Shown piece by piece: positions 45,322-54,684 of a stretch of DNA of 64,000 nt; within the stretch, counting starts at the first letter, position 1, and the number at the start of each line of letters is the position of its first letter. The notes beneath the pieces are model-generated. The model was not told where the DNA came from and made no database searches. It saw nothing but the letters and a program-made list of their open reading frames with translations. A program made the position numbers and the translations under genes. Location: NCBI GenBank assembly GCA_000169395.1, contig AAXZ01000003.1:186001-250000 (forward strand), read 5' to 3'. This DNA is from Rhodobacteraceae bacterium HTCC2150. GTDB lineage: Bacteria > Pseudomonadota > Alphaproteobacteria > Rhodobacterales > Rhodobacteraceae.

Positions 45322-45660
45322 ATGGACGAAACAATAAAATCCCAGACAATAGATCGACTGAAAGAACTGGTCGTTGAGCGGGCACAAAGCTTGCGCCTGC
45401 AAAGTATGACTTTTCGTGAAATGTATGGCGGGTTGGTAATCGAGCTTGAAGAAAACAATCCCAAAAGCCGTGTTGGCGGCATTTATGCCTACAAAGACTA
45501 CGTTTCTCTGGAACTGGCTAAAGGGATAACTTTTGATGATCCCGATGGCGTCCTTGAGGGAACTGGTAAATTCAGAAGGCATGTAAAATTGCACAGCCTG
45601 TCGGATATTGAAGATAAAAACTGCCAAATGTTTGTTGACCAGGCCGTCCAAAGTAATTGA
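45322..45660 (+). CDS. DUF1801 domain protein
   Basis: A 112-residue cytoplasmic protein of the DUF1801 (YdhG-like) family. It is recognised from VGGIYAYKDYVSLELAKGITFDDP, the following GVLEGTGKFRRHVKL, and an N-terminal helix. The function of the family is unknown; structures are related to bacterial frataxin-like or YjbR-like folds. ATG 45322 overlaps the arsC stop by one base, implying cotranscription. Its place between arsC and a channel gene is the only functional hint. Confidence 0.8.
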   Translation: MDETIKSQTIDRLKELVVERAQSLRLQSMTFREMYGGLVIELEENNPKSRVGGIYAYKDYVSLELAKGITFDDPDGVLEGTGKFRRHVKLHSLSDIEDKNCQMFVDQAVQSN

Positions 45661-45781
45661 ACCTTGGAACCGAATTCCATTTTCCAGCGGACATTTATTC
45701 AGAAATTGCGCCGCTAGCTTTGCCATTTCTGACGATTGGCCTTATTGAACGCGCGTACTGCTTGCAAAGGATTGTCCCGAT

Positions 45782-46432
45782 ATGAACATTCAGAAACTTT
45801 TGGCCGAATTCATCGGTACCGCTTTTCTACTCATTGGTGTTGTCGGTTCCGGCATCATGGGCGAGACATTGGCGGATGGAAATACCGCGATAGCGCTTTT
45901 GGCTAATGCAATTGCAACAGGCTGTACGCTTTATTTCATCATAACCATTCTGGGACCCATTTCGGGCGCTCATTTCAATCCAATGGTTACGCTGGCATTC
46001 CTTGCCAAAAAGGAAATCGCCCTGCCCTTGGCCGTTGCCTTTATCGCCGTGCAAATTGCAGGTGGTGCCGTTGGCGTTTGGCTAACGCATCAGATGTTTG
46101 ATCTGCCGATTTGGCAACTTTCGACAACTTCGCGCATGGGTATCGCCCAATGGTCATCAGAAATCATTGCCAGTTTTGGATTATTGTTCGTTATATTTGG
46201 TGGCATTCATTCGCGCATTGAGGCTGTGCCGACATTGGTCGCGCTATATATAACTGGGGCGTATTGGTTCACTTCATCAACCAGCTTTGCCAATCCGGCC
46301 GTCACCATTGCACGTGGGCTCTCGGATACTTTTGCAGGCATCAACCCAAGTCATATCGTGATGTTTATCGTGATGCAGATGATAGGTTTGGGCATCGCTC
46401 TGATAATTCTGCCCACCCTGTTCAAGAAATAG
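45782..46432 (+). CDS. MIP-family channel (aquaglyceroporin), possibly arsenite-conducting
   Basis: The product has 216 residues and six membrane helices with two half-helices. The second pore motif is NPA (TSFANPAVTIAR). The first is NPM (GAHFNPMVTLAF), a variant seen in some AqpS/plant-type aquaglyceroporins. In other alphaproteobacteria AqpS replaces the ArsB pump and lets arsenite leave the cell. Linkage to arsC supports that role here. Its 3' end overlaps that of the XRE-cupin gene by 11 bases. Confidence 0.82.
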   Translation: MNIQKLLAEFIGTAFLLIGVVGSGIMGETLADGNTAIALLANAIATGCTLYFIITILGPISGAHFNPMVTLAFLAKKEIALPLAVAFIAVQIAGGAVGVWLTHQMFDLPIWQLSTTSRMGIAQWSSEIIASFGLLFVIFGGIHSRIEAVPTLVALYITGAYWFTSSTSFANPAVTIARGLSDTFAGINPSHIVMFIVMQMIGLGIALIILPTLFKK

Positions 46433-47045
46433 AAGTAACCCACAAAATTGTGGCGTCATCATCTGACAGGGAAATAACATTGTGACCCATCGTGGCATCA
46501 TAATAAGCGTTGTCACCACGTTTAAGATCAACGGGTTCGTAAAACTCTGTATAAAGCCGAACGACGCCCGTTAAGACATACAAAAATTCCTCGCCGTCAT
46601 GGCGCACCCAGCCGTCAAACTCATCCATGCTGCGGGCGCGAATAAGGGCGCGATACGGTAGCATTTGTTTTTTTGTCAACGTCGGAGCCAGCAATTCATG
46701 TTCATAAGTCGTCGTCGTGCGCGCCTGTCCTTGGCCATCGTTAGTTACGGCAAGACGGCCAGTCACCAAAGAATTCGTAGGTGTCGTAAACAATTGCGGA
46801 ACCGAAATATCCAGCCCCAATGCCAGCTTCTTTAGGGCATCATAGGTCGGTGACATTTGACCATTTTCAATCTTAGATAATGTGGATCGTGCCAAACCTG
46901 CGTGATTTGCCGCCTGCTCCAACGTCCACTGTCTATCCTTACGAAGTTGGCGCACACGCGCGCCTAGATCCAAGGGTTCAGCGTTGGCGGTTTCCCCATC
47001 GGATTGGGTGATTTGCAGGGCGGCTAGGGCGTCTGGTTCAGTCAT
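46422..47045 (-). CDS. XRE-cupin transcriptional regulator
   Basis: A 207-residue regulator. An XRE helix-turn-helix lies at about residues 29-80 (RVRQLRKDRQWTLEQAANHAGLARSTLSKIENGQMSP), and a C-terminal cupin lies at about 125-205 (RHDGEEFLYVLTGVVRLYTEF). Such proteins often regulate amino-acid, aldehyde or organic-acid catabolism, sensing a ligand in the cupin. It is divergent from an acyl-CoA ligase gene with a 100-base shared upstream region, so that gene is a likely target. ATG 47045 is preferred to 47102 because the latter adds a non-conserved extension overlapping the promoter region. Confidence 0.88.
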   Translation of the reverse strand: MTEPDALAALQITQSDGETANAEPLDLGARVRQLRKDRQWTLEQAANHAGLARSTLSKIENGQMSPTYDALKKLALGLDISVPQLFTTPTNSLVTGRLAVTNDGQGQARTTTTYEHELLAPTLTKKQMLPYRALIRARSMDEFDGWVRHDGEEFLYVLTGVVRLYTEFYEPVDLKRGDNAYYDATMGHNVISLSDDDATILWVTSIS

Positions 47046-47145
47046 GGTATGCAAATAAGGGATGGATGCAGGGAATTGCAATAATCCTATCGTCGCACCC
47101 ACAGGCCATCTTGCAACTCGACCAACTGCACCCTAGCAAGGTGGC

Positions 47146-48675
47146 ATGATTTCCATTTCCGATAAAGGCATGCCCGCGCCCTGCCCCTCGCCGTTTAATA
47201 TGGCGGCGTATGTCCTGTCGCATGCGGAACGGTTGGCCGATAAATGCGCTTTAGAAGTTCTTGCCAAAACGGATGGTCAAAGTTTTACTTATAAAGAGCT
47301 TTCGGTTGCGACGTTGCGCATGGGCGCGGCCCTAAGGGCGCAAGGATATCAACCCGGTGATCGCATCATTATGCGCCTTGGTAACACGGTCAGCTTTCCA
47401 TTGGTGTTTCTAGGGGCGATTGCGGCTGGATTGATACCTGTCCCGCTTTCCAGTCAACTAACAGTGGTTGAAGTTGGCAAAATAGTGCTGGAAATACGCC
47501 CTGTGGCCATTATTCATTCCGCGTTTTTAGATTTGCCGCAGACAAATGTGCCGGTCCACGACGCACAAGATTTGTTAGAAATGCGGGATATTGAACCGAT
47601 AACACCCATGATGGGTGATCCAAATCGTCTTGCATATATCGTTTATACATCTGGCACATCGGGCAAACCACGCGCTGTCATGCATGCCCACCGCGTAATT
47701 TGGGCGCGACGTATGATGTGGCAAGGATGGTATGATCTTTGCGAAGACGATCGGATGTTGCATGCAGGCGCATTTAATTGGACCTATACGTTGGGCACGG
47801 GCTTGATGGATCCATGGACAATTGGCGCCACGGCTTTGATCACTGCAGATGGAACGCCAGCCAGTGAGTTACCTGATTTGATTGCGAAACATGATGTTAC
47901 TTTGTTTGCAGCAGCACCCGGTGTTTATCGCCGATTGCTAAATACGGATAAAACAATCAACGCGCCGAAACTGCGCCATGGTTTGTCAGCGGGTGAGAAG
48001 CTGTCGCCTAGAATTGCCGACAGGTGGGAAAAACAGACCGGCACGTTGGTACATGAGGCGATGGGCATGTCAGAATGTTCTACCTTTTTGTCAGGTTCCC
48101 CCCATCAACATGCGGTAAAAACCAGCCTTGGGTTTGCACAACCCGGGCGGCGAATTGCTGTTGTTGGCATTAAGGGTGACCTTCAACCAGTTGATACAGA
48201 AGGTATTTTGGCAATTTCAATGCGTGACACCGGCATGATGCTAGGGTATTTTGAACAACCTCAAGAAACCGCATCCCGCATCAAGGGTGAATGGTTTTTG
48301 ACCGGTGATACGGTATCCATGAACCGTGATGGTATGTTTACATTCTTGGGTCGTGATGATGACATGATGAATGCGGGCGGTGTGCGTGTGTCACCCATTG
48401 AAGTAGAGGATGCTTTTTCATCCCACCCAAATATCATTTCATGTGCGGCAGTGGAAGTTCCAGTAAAAGAAGACGTTAACGTTATCGCGTTATATTACAA
48501 TGCATTAACTAACATACCTGACGCAGAATTACAGGCATTCGCCGAAAAACGACTTGCCACTTACAAACGTCCTAGGCTTTATCAACGCAAGGAAGATCTG
48601 CCGATAAATGCCAATGGTAAAATCAACCGCCGCGCGTTGCGGCAATCATTTAGGGGGCCACATGGTCAAGCTTGA
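47146..48675 (+). CDS. AMP-forming acyl-CoA ligase (benzoate-CoA ligase-like)
   Basis: The product has 509 residues and activates carboxylic acids as acyl-adenylates and then CoA thioesters. The AMP-binding P-loop YTSGTSGKPRAVMHAHR, the GMSECSTF motif A5 region, GEWFLTGDT (A7) and GRDDDMMNAGG (A8) plus the catalytic Lys near NANGKINRRALR (A10) are all present. Similarity to benzoate/aryl-CoA ligases suggests an aromatic or short-chain acid substrate. It begins a plus-strand unit with the DsbA-family and MFS genes. The DsbA start overlaps its end. Confidence 0.88.
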   Translation: MISISDKGMPAPCPSPFNMAAYVLSHAERLADKCALEVLAKTDGQSFTYKELSVATLRMGAALRAQGYQPGDRIIMRLGNTVSFPLVFLGAIAAGLIPVPLSSQLTVVEVGKIVLEIRPVAIIHSAFLDLPQTNVPVHDAQDLLEMRDIEPITPMMGDPNRLAYIVYTSGTSGKPRAVMHAHRVIWARRMMWQGWYDLCEDDRMLHAGAFNWTYTLGTGLMDPWTIGATALITADGTPASELPDLIAKHDVTLFAAAPGVYRRLLNTDKTINAPKLRHGLSAGEKLSPRIADRWEKQTGTLVHEAMGMSECSTFLSGSPHQHAVKTSLGFAQPGRRIAVVGIKGDLQPVDTEGILAISMRDTGMMLGYFEQPQETASRIKGEWFLTGDTVSMNRDGMFTFLGRDDDMMNAGGVRVSPIEVEDAFSSHPNIISCAAVEVPVKEDVNVIALYYNALTNIPDAELQAFAEKRLATYKRPRLYQRKEDLPINANGKINRRALRQSFRGPHGQA

Positions 48676-49312
48676 TATTCTTTCAGATCCGATATGTCCT
48701 TGGTGCTTAATCGGTAAAACTTATCTGGATCGTGCCTTGGCCGATTTTCCGGATCATCCCTTTGAAATCGAATGGCACCCGTTTCAACTGAACCCAGATA
48801 TGATGCCTGAAGGTGCAGATCGCACCGCCTATCTTGAGGCCAAGTTTGGTGGTCCAGAGGGTGCGGAACGTGTTTATGGTGGCATTAAGAAAACGGCTCA
48901 AGATGCTGATATTAATATTGATTTTGACGCCATACAACGAACACCCAATACACTGAATGCGCATCGCTTAATTCATTGGGCTGGTCTAGAAGGTCGACAA
49001 ACAGCGATGGTTTCCGCCCTGTTCAAAGCCTATTTCCAAGATGGTCAGGATATTGGCGATGAGGCTGTTTTACTTGATCTTGCCGAAGGCGTTGAAATGG
49101 ATCACGCCATGATCAAACGATTGCTGGCCACGGATTCAGACATGGATGATATACGCGCGCGGGATTCACATGCTCGCGAACGCGGTGTCTCGGGCGTGCC
49201 AACCTTTGTGGTCGCCGGCCAACATGTTCTACGTGGTGCACAGCCAGCAGCAACTTGGGTTGACGTTGTAAAAGATATTCAACAACAACTTGCTGCGCAT
49301 AACAACGACTAA
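48662..49312 (+). CDS. DsbA-family (FrnE-like) oxidoreductase
   Basis: The product is a 216-residue thioredoxin-fold protein. CPWC in SDPICPWCLIGK (residues 10-16) is the redox motif and VSGVPTFVVAGQHV the cis-Pro loop. FrnE-type proteins are cytoplasmic disulfide oxidoreductases, and no signal peptide is present. ATG 48662 is set by the family start MVKLDILSDP; it overlaps the ligase gene by 14 bases, and translation is probably coupled. Confidence 0.88.
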   Translation: MVKLDILSDPICPWCLIGKTYLDRALADFPDHPFEIEWHPFQLNPDMMPEGADRTAYLEAKFGGPEGAERVYGGIKKTAQDADINIDFDAIQRTPNTLNAHRLIHWAGLEGRQTAMVSALFKAYFQDGQDIGDEAVLLDLAEGVEMDHAMIKRLLATDSDMDDIRARDSHARERGVSGVPTFVVAGQHVLRGAQPAATWVDVVKDIQQQLAAHNND

Positions 49313-49322
49313 TCAATAGGTT

Positions 49323-50525
49323 ATGTCGCGAACATCATCTATATCGCGTATTGAATTTGTCGCACTGACAGCCGTTTTAATGTCCTGCACGGCCTATGCA
49401 ATCGATTCAATGCTGGCCAGTGTACCTTTGATTGGGTCCGAACTTAGCCCAAATGCACCCGAACGCGCGACATTAATATTAACGTTGTTTTTCTTGGGCG
49501 TCGGGTTGGGAACGTTCATCGTTGGCCCCTTGTCAGATGCGTTCGGGCGAAAACCCGTATTGTTGATGGGACTGTCTGTTTTTATTGGCGGTTCCGCCAT
49601 TGCATGGCAAGCAGACAGTCTAAATTTGTTATTGGCTGCGCGATTTATCTCGGGACTTGGGGCTGCCACGCCGAGGGTTTTGTCAGGGGCCATAGTCCGT
49701 GACCTTTATCAAGGGCGCGGCATGGCGCGAATTTTGTCGTTTTCTATGATGGTTTTTACCATTGTGCCGGGCGTTGCCCCCCTTATAGGCAGCCTGATCA
49801 GCGATGCATGGGGGTGGCGGGCAGTATTTGCGTCAATCATGCTGTTTGCGCTCTTTGTGGCCCTGTGGTTTGGGCTCCGCCAAGTTGAGACCCTCGCGCT
49901 GGAAAATCGTCGCCCAATGCGCACGTCGCGTTACAAGCTGGCAATTAGTGAGCTGTTCATAAACCGATCCTTTGTAATTGTTTTATGCATGCAAGCATTG
50001 ATATCGGCCATGCTTTACACCGTATTAATGTCCGCCCATGGGATCTATGTCGAGATTTTCGACATGGCCGAACAGTTTCCCTATTTGTTGGGTTTTGGCT
50101 CGTTGTGCGGGGCAATTGCCGCCTTTACAAATGCCAGTTTAGTTTTGCGTTTGGGTATGCGTCGATTGATCAGAACCGCGCTTTCTATTCAGGTCAGTAT
50201 GTCAATTATCATGTTGGGAACATTGGCTTTTGTTGACCTTCCGGCCGGTGTGTTTTTCTGGGCGTTTTTGGTTTGGAAGGTCAGCAATTTTGCCGTGCTA
50301 GGGTTTACGACTGGCAACTTACAAGCCATCGCCCTTGGCCCCTTTGGTCACATGAGCGGCATGGCCTCTTCCATGTTGGCCGCATCATCCACGATATTAG
50401 CAGGGTTATTATCCTACCCTGTTTTTGCGTCGTTTGACGGATCGCTTTTGCCGGTGGTGTTTGGTATCGCAACACTTGGTGGTGGCGCATTATTCCTGTC
50501 GCATTGGTTAGGCCACGAAGGCTAA
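49323..50525 (+). CDS. MFS drug-resistance transporter, Bcr/CflA type
   Basis: This 400-residue protein has twelve predicted helices. The DHA1-type motifs GPLSDAFGRKPVLLMGL (motif A) and RFISGLGAATPRVLSGAIVRDLYQG (motifs B/D) place it in the Bcr/CflA group, which exports antibiotics and small molecules. It is 10 bases after the DsbA-family gene. Its TAA stop interlocks with the TAG stop of mfd through CTAA at 50522-50525. Confidence 0.88.
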   Translation: MSRTSSISRIEFVALTAVLMSCTAYAIDSMLASVPLIGSELSPNAPERATLILTLFFLGVGLGTFIVGPLSDAFGRKPVLLMGLSVFIGGSAIAWQADSLNLLLAARFISGLGAATPRVLSGAIVRDLYQGRGMARILSFSMMVFTIVPGVAPLIGSLISDAWGWRAVFASIMLFALFVALWFGLRQVETLALENRRPMRTSRYKLAISELFINRSFVIVLCMQALISAMLYTVLMSAHGIYVEIFDMAEQFPYLLGFGSLCGAIAAFTNASLVLRLGMRRLIRTALSIQVSMSIIMLGTLAFVDLPAGVFFWAFLVWKVSNFAVLGFTTGNLQAIALGPFGHMSGMASSMLAASSTILAGLLSYPVFASFDGSLLPVVFGIATLGGGALFLSHWLGHEG

Positions 50526-53500
50526 GTCTTTTTCTTTTTTGCAGCCCGACGTTTGGCCACAACTTTTTCGGCCAAGTCACGCGCAATGGCGAACGCGCCT
50601 TTGATTTTATCGCTGTCGCGTTGCCAATCACGACGGACAACAATTTTATTGTCACGCACTTTCGCCATGCCACGTTGATCGGCGATGAAATCAACCAAAC
50701 CTTCGGGGGATGCGAATTTGTCATTATGGAACTGAATTGTTGCCCCTTTAGGGCCACCGTCCAATTTGGCAATGCCTGCGATTTTACACATTGATTTGAT
50801 CCGAACCACCAACATCAATGTATTCACTTCTTTAGGCAGCGTGCCAAAACGGTCAATCAATTCAGCGGCAAAACCTTCCAATTCGACCTTGGTCGACAGA
50901 CCCGACAAGCGACGATACAGCCCCAAACGAACATCTAGGTCAGGAACAAAGGTTGCAGGGATCAAAACAGGTACACCCAAATTGATTTGTGGGGCCCATT
51001 GATCGTCTGCATCAGACAGACCTTCGGCGCCACCTGCTTTGATTTTGCCAATCGCTTCTTCCAACATGGATTGGTACAACTCAAAACCAACATCACGCAT
51101 TTGGCCAGATTGCTCTTCGCCAAGCAGGTTTCCTGCCCCGCGAATATCCAAATCTTGGCTGGCAAGGGTGAAACCTGCCCCCAAACTGTCAAGCGACCCC
51201 AACACGCGCAGACGCTTTTCCGCGCTTGGTGTCAGCTTTTTGCGCGGACGCGTTGTCAGATAGGCATATGCGCGGGTTTTGGAACGCCCGACACGACCAC
51301 GAATTTGATAAAGCTGTGCCAAACCGAACATATCGGCGCGGTGGATGATCATCGTGTTGGCCGTCGGAATATCCAGACCACTTTCAACAATTGTTGTGGC
51401 CAGCAAAACATCATATTTGCCGTCATAAAAGGCGTTCATACGGTCATCAAGTTCGCCCGCCGCCATCTGACCATGGGCGGTGATGAACGAAACCTCTGGT
51501 ACATGATCACGCAAGAATTCTTCGATTTCAGGCAGATCAGAAATACGGGGCACCACATAGAATGATTGCCCGCCACGATAATGTTCGCGCAACAAGGCTT
51601 CGCGCAACGTCACGCTGTCAAATTCGGTAACGTAAGTGCGGATTGCTAAACGATCCACCGGCGGCGTGCCAATGATAGACAGTTCGCGTACGCCAGACAG
51701 TGACAATTGCAATGTGCGCGGAATGGGTGTGGCCGTAAGGGTCAACACGTGAATGTCGCTGCGCATTTGTTTCAGGCGTTCTTTGTGTTGGACGCCGAAT
51801 TTTTGTTCTTCATCAATGATTAAAAGCCCAAGGTTATTGAAACGTACCGATTTGGCCAAAACCGCATGGGTGCCGACAATAATGTCAGCTGTGCCGCGAT
51901 TAATCGCTTCGCGTGCGTCATGGGCATCTTTAGTGGACACAAAGCGTGAAAGTTGGCGAACTTCGATGGGAAAGCCGCGAAAACGTTCGGCAAATGATTT
52001 GTAATGCTGCCGCGCAAGCAACGTTGTTGGTGCAATCACAGCCACCTGAACGCCAGACATGGCGGCGACAAATGCGGCACGCATCGCGACCTCGGTTTTA
52101 CCAAAACCAACGTCACCGCAAACAAGCCGATCCATAGGCAAGCCACGGCCAAGGTCCTCGGCCACGGCTTCGATTGCGCCCAGTTGGTCCTCGGTTTCTT
52201 GAAAAGGGAAACGGGCGGAAAAAGACTCCCACATATCATGGGGCGCCTCAAGCATAGGGGCCGTGCGCAAGGCGCGTTCGGCGGCAACTTGGATCAAACG
52301 GTTCGCCATCTCGCGAATGCGTTCTTTCATCCGTGCTTTTTTGGCTTGCCATGCGCCGCCACCCAGACGATCGAGCAAGCCAGTATCTTGGCCGTAACGC
52401 GACAAAAGTTCGATGTTTACCACAGGCAGGTAAAGTCTATCACCCCTGGCATATTCTAGGGCAATACATTCATGCGGCGCACCGGCGGCCGTGATGGTTT
52501 CAAGACCGTTATAAATGCCCACACCATGTTCGATGTGAACGATCAGGTCGCCTACCGTTAGGCTTTGCGCCTCTGTCAGAAAGTTTTCGGCGCGTTTTTT
52601 GCGTTTGGTGGATCGTATCAAACGATCGCCCAGAACATCTTGTTCTGAAATGACGGTCAGACCCTCGGCGTGAAAACCTTGCTCAAGCGCCCATACGACC
52701 AAGTATACGCCGCGCGCACCTTCAGACAGATCTCGGTAATCATTGATCAATATGGTGTCTGTTAAGCCCTCATCCGCCAAAAGCCCTTGCAAACGTTCCC
52801 GTGCACCCGCGGAAAAACTGGCCACGACTACGGCCCCATCGGCTTGCCGTGATTGAATATGCTGCTTGAGAACGTTGAATAGGCTGATGGATTCACTTTG
52901 ACGCTCTGGTGCAAAGTTGCGCCCTAATCGCCCACCTGCATCCATGACACCCAAACCCGTAGCCTGAGGCAGAGGTGCCAAGGAAACAACACGGTGACCA
53001 GAAATCGCCGCATCAAAAGCGGCCTCATCCAGATAAAGCAAATCTGCCGGACAAGGTTTGTAGATGCTGTCCATGCGCGTTTTTTGCGACAAGGCATGTT
53101 GGCGCGTTTCGTATTGATCCTGAACCACCGTCCAACGCGCAATCCGCGCGGCTGTTGCCTGATCATCCAGCATCAACGTGGCATCGGGCAGATAATCCAT
53201 CAGCGTTTCAAGTTTTGCGTGGAAAAATGGCAACCAGTGTTCAACGCCTTGATGTTTGCGCCCTGCACTTACCGCTTCATACAACGGATCATCGGTGCCA
53301 GCCGCACCAAATTCCAGACGATAGTTTTGGCGAAACCTTGTGATTGCAGGTTCATCCAAGATCACCTCGGACACAGGTGCCAAATCCAGATGCGTCAGCT
53401 TTTCCGTGGTGCGTTGTGTGGCAGGATCAAACCTGCGCAATCCGTCCAGAACATCCCCAAACAAATCAAGCCGAACAGGGCCAGTGGCACCTGGTGGATA

Positions 53501-53995
53501 AATGTCGATAATGCCGCCGCGAATGGCGTAATCACCGGGCTCCATCACAGTTGGTGTTTGGCTGAATCCCATGCGCACTAAAAATTCGCGCAATTCCTGT
53601 TCGTTGATCCGCTTACCGACCGTCGCTTGAAAAACGGCCGAGGCAACGACATCGCGCACAGGCAGGCGTTGCGTGACCGCGTTTAACGTTGTTAACAGGA
53701 TGAAGGGGCCGGATATGCCCGTGCGAAGGGCGGCCAGCGTAGCCATGCGTGCGCTGGACACATTCGGATTTGGGGAAATCCGATCATAGGGCACACAGTC
53801 CCAAGCCGGAAAATCCAAGACCAATGTCGATGGGCCAAAAAATGCCAACGCCGCGCGCATTTCGGCCAACCGGCGATCATCACGTGCTACAAACACGACG
53901 GGTTTGCCTTGCGCACCAAGTTCGCGCATCAAAAGTTCTGCGTCAAAACCTTCGGGTGCACCGCTTAGTGTTGTTTGCGTGGACTGTGTCATCAT
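50522..53995 (-). CDS. mfd: Transcription-repair coupling factor Mfd
   Basis: The 1,157-residue ATP-dependent translocase removes stalled RNA polymerase and recruits UvrA to lesions. The N-terminal half is UvrB-like. A CarD-like RNA polymerase-interacting domain is seen at about residues 480-560 (LTVGDLIVHIEHGVGIYNGLE). The RecG-like motor has GDVGFGKTEVAM (Walker A) and IIDEEQKFGV (motif II), then IRGRVGRSKTRAYAYL, and the TRCF domain closes the C-terminus. Two in-frame ATGs (53995, 53992) are equally possible. Length is normal for the family. Confidence 0.97.
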   Translation of the reverse strand: MMTQSTQTTLSGAPEGFDAELLMRELGAQGKPVVFVARDDRRLAEMRAALAFFGPSTLVLDFPAWDCVPYDRISPNPNVSSARMATLAALRTGISGPFILLTTLNAVTQRLPVRDVVASAVFQATVGKRINEQELREFLVRMGFSQTPTVMEPGDYAIRGGIIDIYPPGATGPVRLDLFGDVLDGLRRFDPATQRTTEKLTHLDLAPVSEVILDEPAITRFRQNYRLEFGAAGTDDPLYEAVSAGRKHQGVEHWLPFFHAKLETLMDYLPDATLMLDDQATAARIARWTVVQDQYETRQHALSQKTRMDSIYKPCPADLLYLDEAAFDAAISGHRVVSLAPLPQATGLGVMDAGGRLGRNFAPERQSESISLFNVLKQHIQSRQADGAVVVASFSAGARERLQGLLADEGLTDTILINDYRDLSEGARGVYLVVWALEQGFHAEGLTVISEQDVLGDRLIRSTKRKKRAENFLTEAQSLTVGDLIVHIEHGVGIYNGLETITAAGAPHECIALEYARGDRLYLPVVNIELLSRYGQDTGLLDRLGGGAWQAKKARMKERIREMANRLIQVAAERALRTAPMLEAPHDMWESFSARFPFQETEDQLGAIEAVAEDLGRGLPMDRLVCGDVGFGKTEVAMRAAFVAAMSGVQVAVIAPTTLLARQHYKSFAERFRGFPIEVRQLSRFVSTKDAHDAREAINRGTADIIVGTHAVLAKSVRFNNLGLLIIDEEQKFGVQHKERLKQMRSDIHVLTLTATPIPRTLQLSLSGVRELSIIGTPPVDRLAIRTYVTEFDSVTLREALLREHYRGGQSFYVVPRISDLPEIEEFLRDHVPEVSFITAHGQMAAGELDDRMNAFYDGKYDVLLATTIVESGLDIPTANTMIIHRADMFGLAQLYQIRGRVGRSKTRAYAYLTTRPRKKLTPSAEKRLRVLGSLDSLGAGFTLASQDLDIRGAGNLLGEEQSGQMRDVGFELYQSMLEEAIGKIKAGGAEGLSDADDQWAPQINLGVPVLIPATFVPDLDVRLGLYRRLSGLSTKVELEGFAAELIDRFGTLPKEVNTLMLVVRIKSMCKIAGIAKLDGGPKGATIQFHNDKFASPEGLVDFIADQRGMAKVRDNKIVVRRDWQRDSDKIKGAFAIARDLAEKVVAKRRAAKKKKT

Positions 53996-54034
53996 TCAAC
54001 TCAATTTGTCGTCGTTGAACCGGGCGAACCCAAT

Positions 54035-54559
54035 CTAACTTAGCGCCCCAATTGTTAGGTTTTGAAACATGCCGAACATTCCTGTTATGAGAATGAAAAT
54101 GATGCCAATCAATTGGATATAAAACCTAAGCCGTTTTAGCATTAGAAACATCGAAAGTGCGGAAATTTCAGATTTTTTTATGCGATTTGCGAAGTTGATA
54201 GATAATGCGCCAATCAAGGCTGATGGTAGAACCAAGAAAAACACCGCTTGGGCAAATTCAACCCAGTAGTAAAAACCCAGAACGCCCAAACCTGAGACAA
54301 CGAAAAACGTAAGTCCCGTCATTACTGTGCCAGACTTTTCCATGATGTTGGTTAGGCGGTTGCAATTAACCTCAATCATCACACGCATGTCGTGTTCTGC
54401 TTGGCCTTCTTCATTTCGGGCGCGTTGAATAAGGTCAAAAGGCACCCCCAAAATCCAGTGTGAAGCAGATGACCAATAAACAGCGAGCCCGATCCAATAC
54501 CAAAGATTGGAAAAGCTGCGCATATCGATACGCTCTGATACCAGTTGAAAAATATCCAT
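54035..54559 (-). CDS. Membrane protein of unknown function
   Basis: The product has 174 residues and four likely transmembrane helices, with a soluble stretch (EEGQAEHDMRVMIEVNCNRLTNIMEKSG) between helices 1 and 2. The start FSNLWYWIGLAVYWSSASHW is conserved in my memory of roseobacter homologues. Some databases label such proteins as a SufBCD component, but no suf gene is nearby and no motif supports it. It is a single gene, upstream of mfd on the same strand and divergent from hemB. Confidence 0.7.
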   Translation of the reverse strand: MDIFQLVSERIDMRSFSNLWYWIGLAVYWSSASHWILGVPFDLIQRARNEEGQAEHDMRVMIEVNCNRLTNIMEKSGTVMTGLTFFVVSGLGVLGFYYWVEFAQAVFFLVLPSALIGALSINFANRIKKSEISALSMFLMLKRLRFYIQLIGIIFILITGMFGMFQNLTIGALS

Positions 54560-54684
54560 TGTCTTGCCTAGTTCTGTCTAATTCTTTTGCGCCATCGTAA
54601 GGGATAGGTATAATCTAAACCATTCCCTCTTGAGGATTTGTTGAAAACTTCTATGACCGATGTAATCGTTAAAGGAAACCGTTG

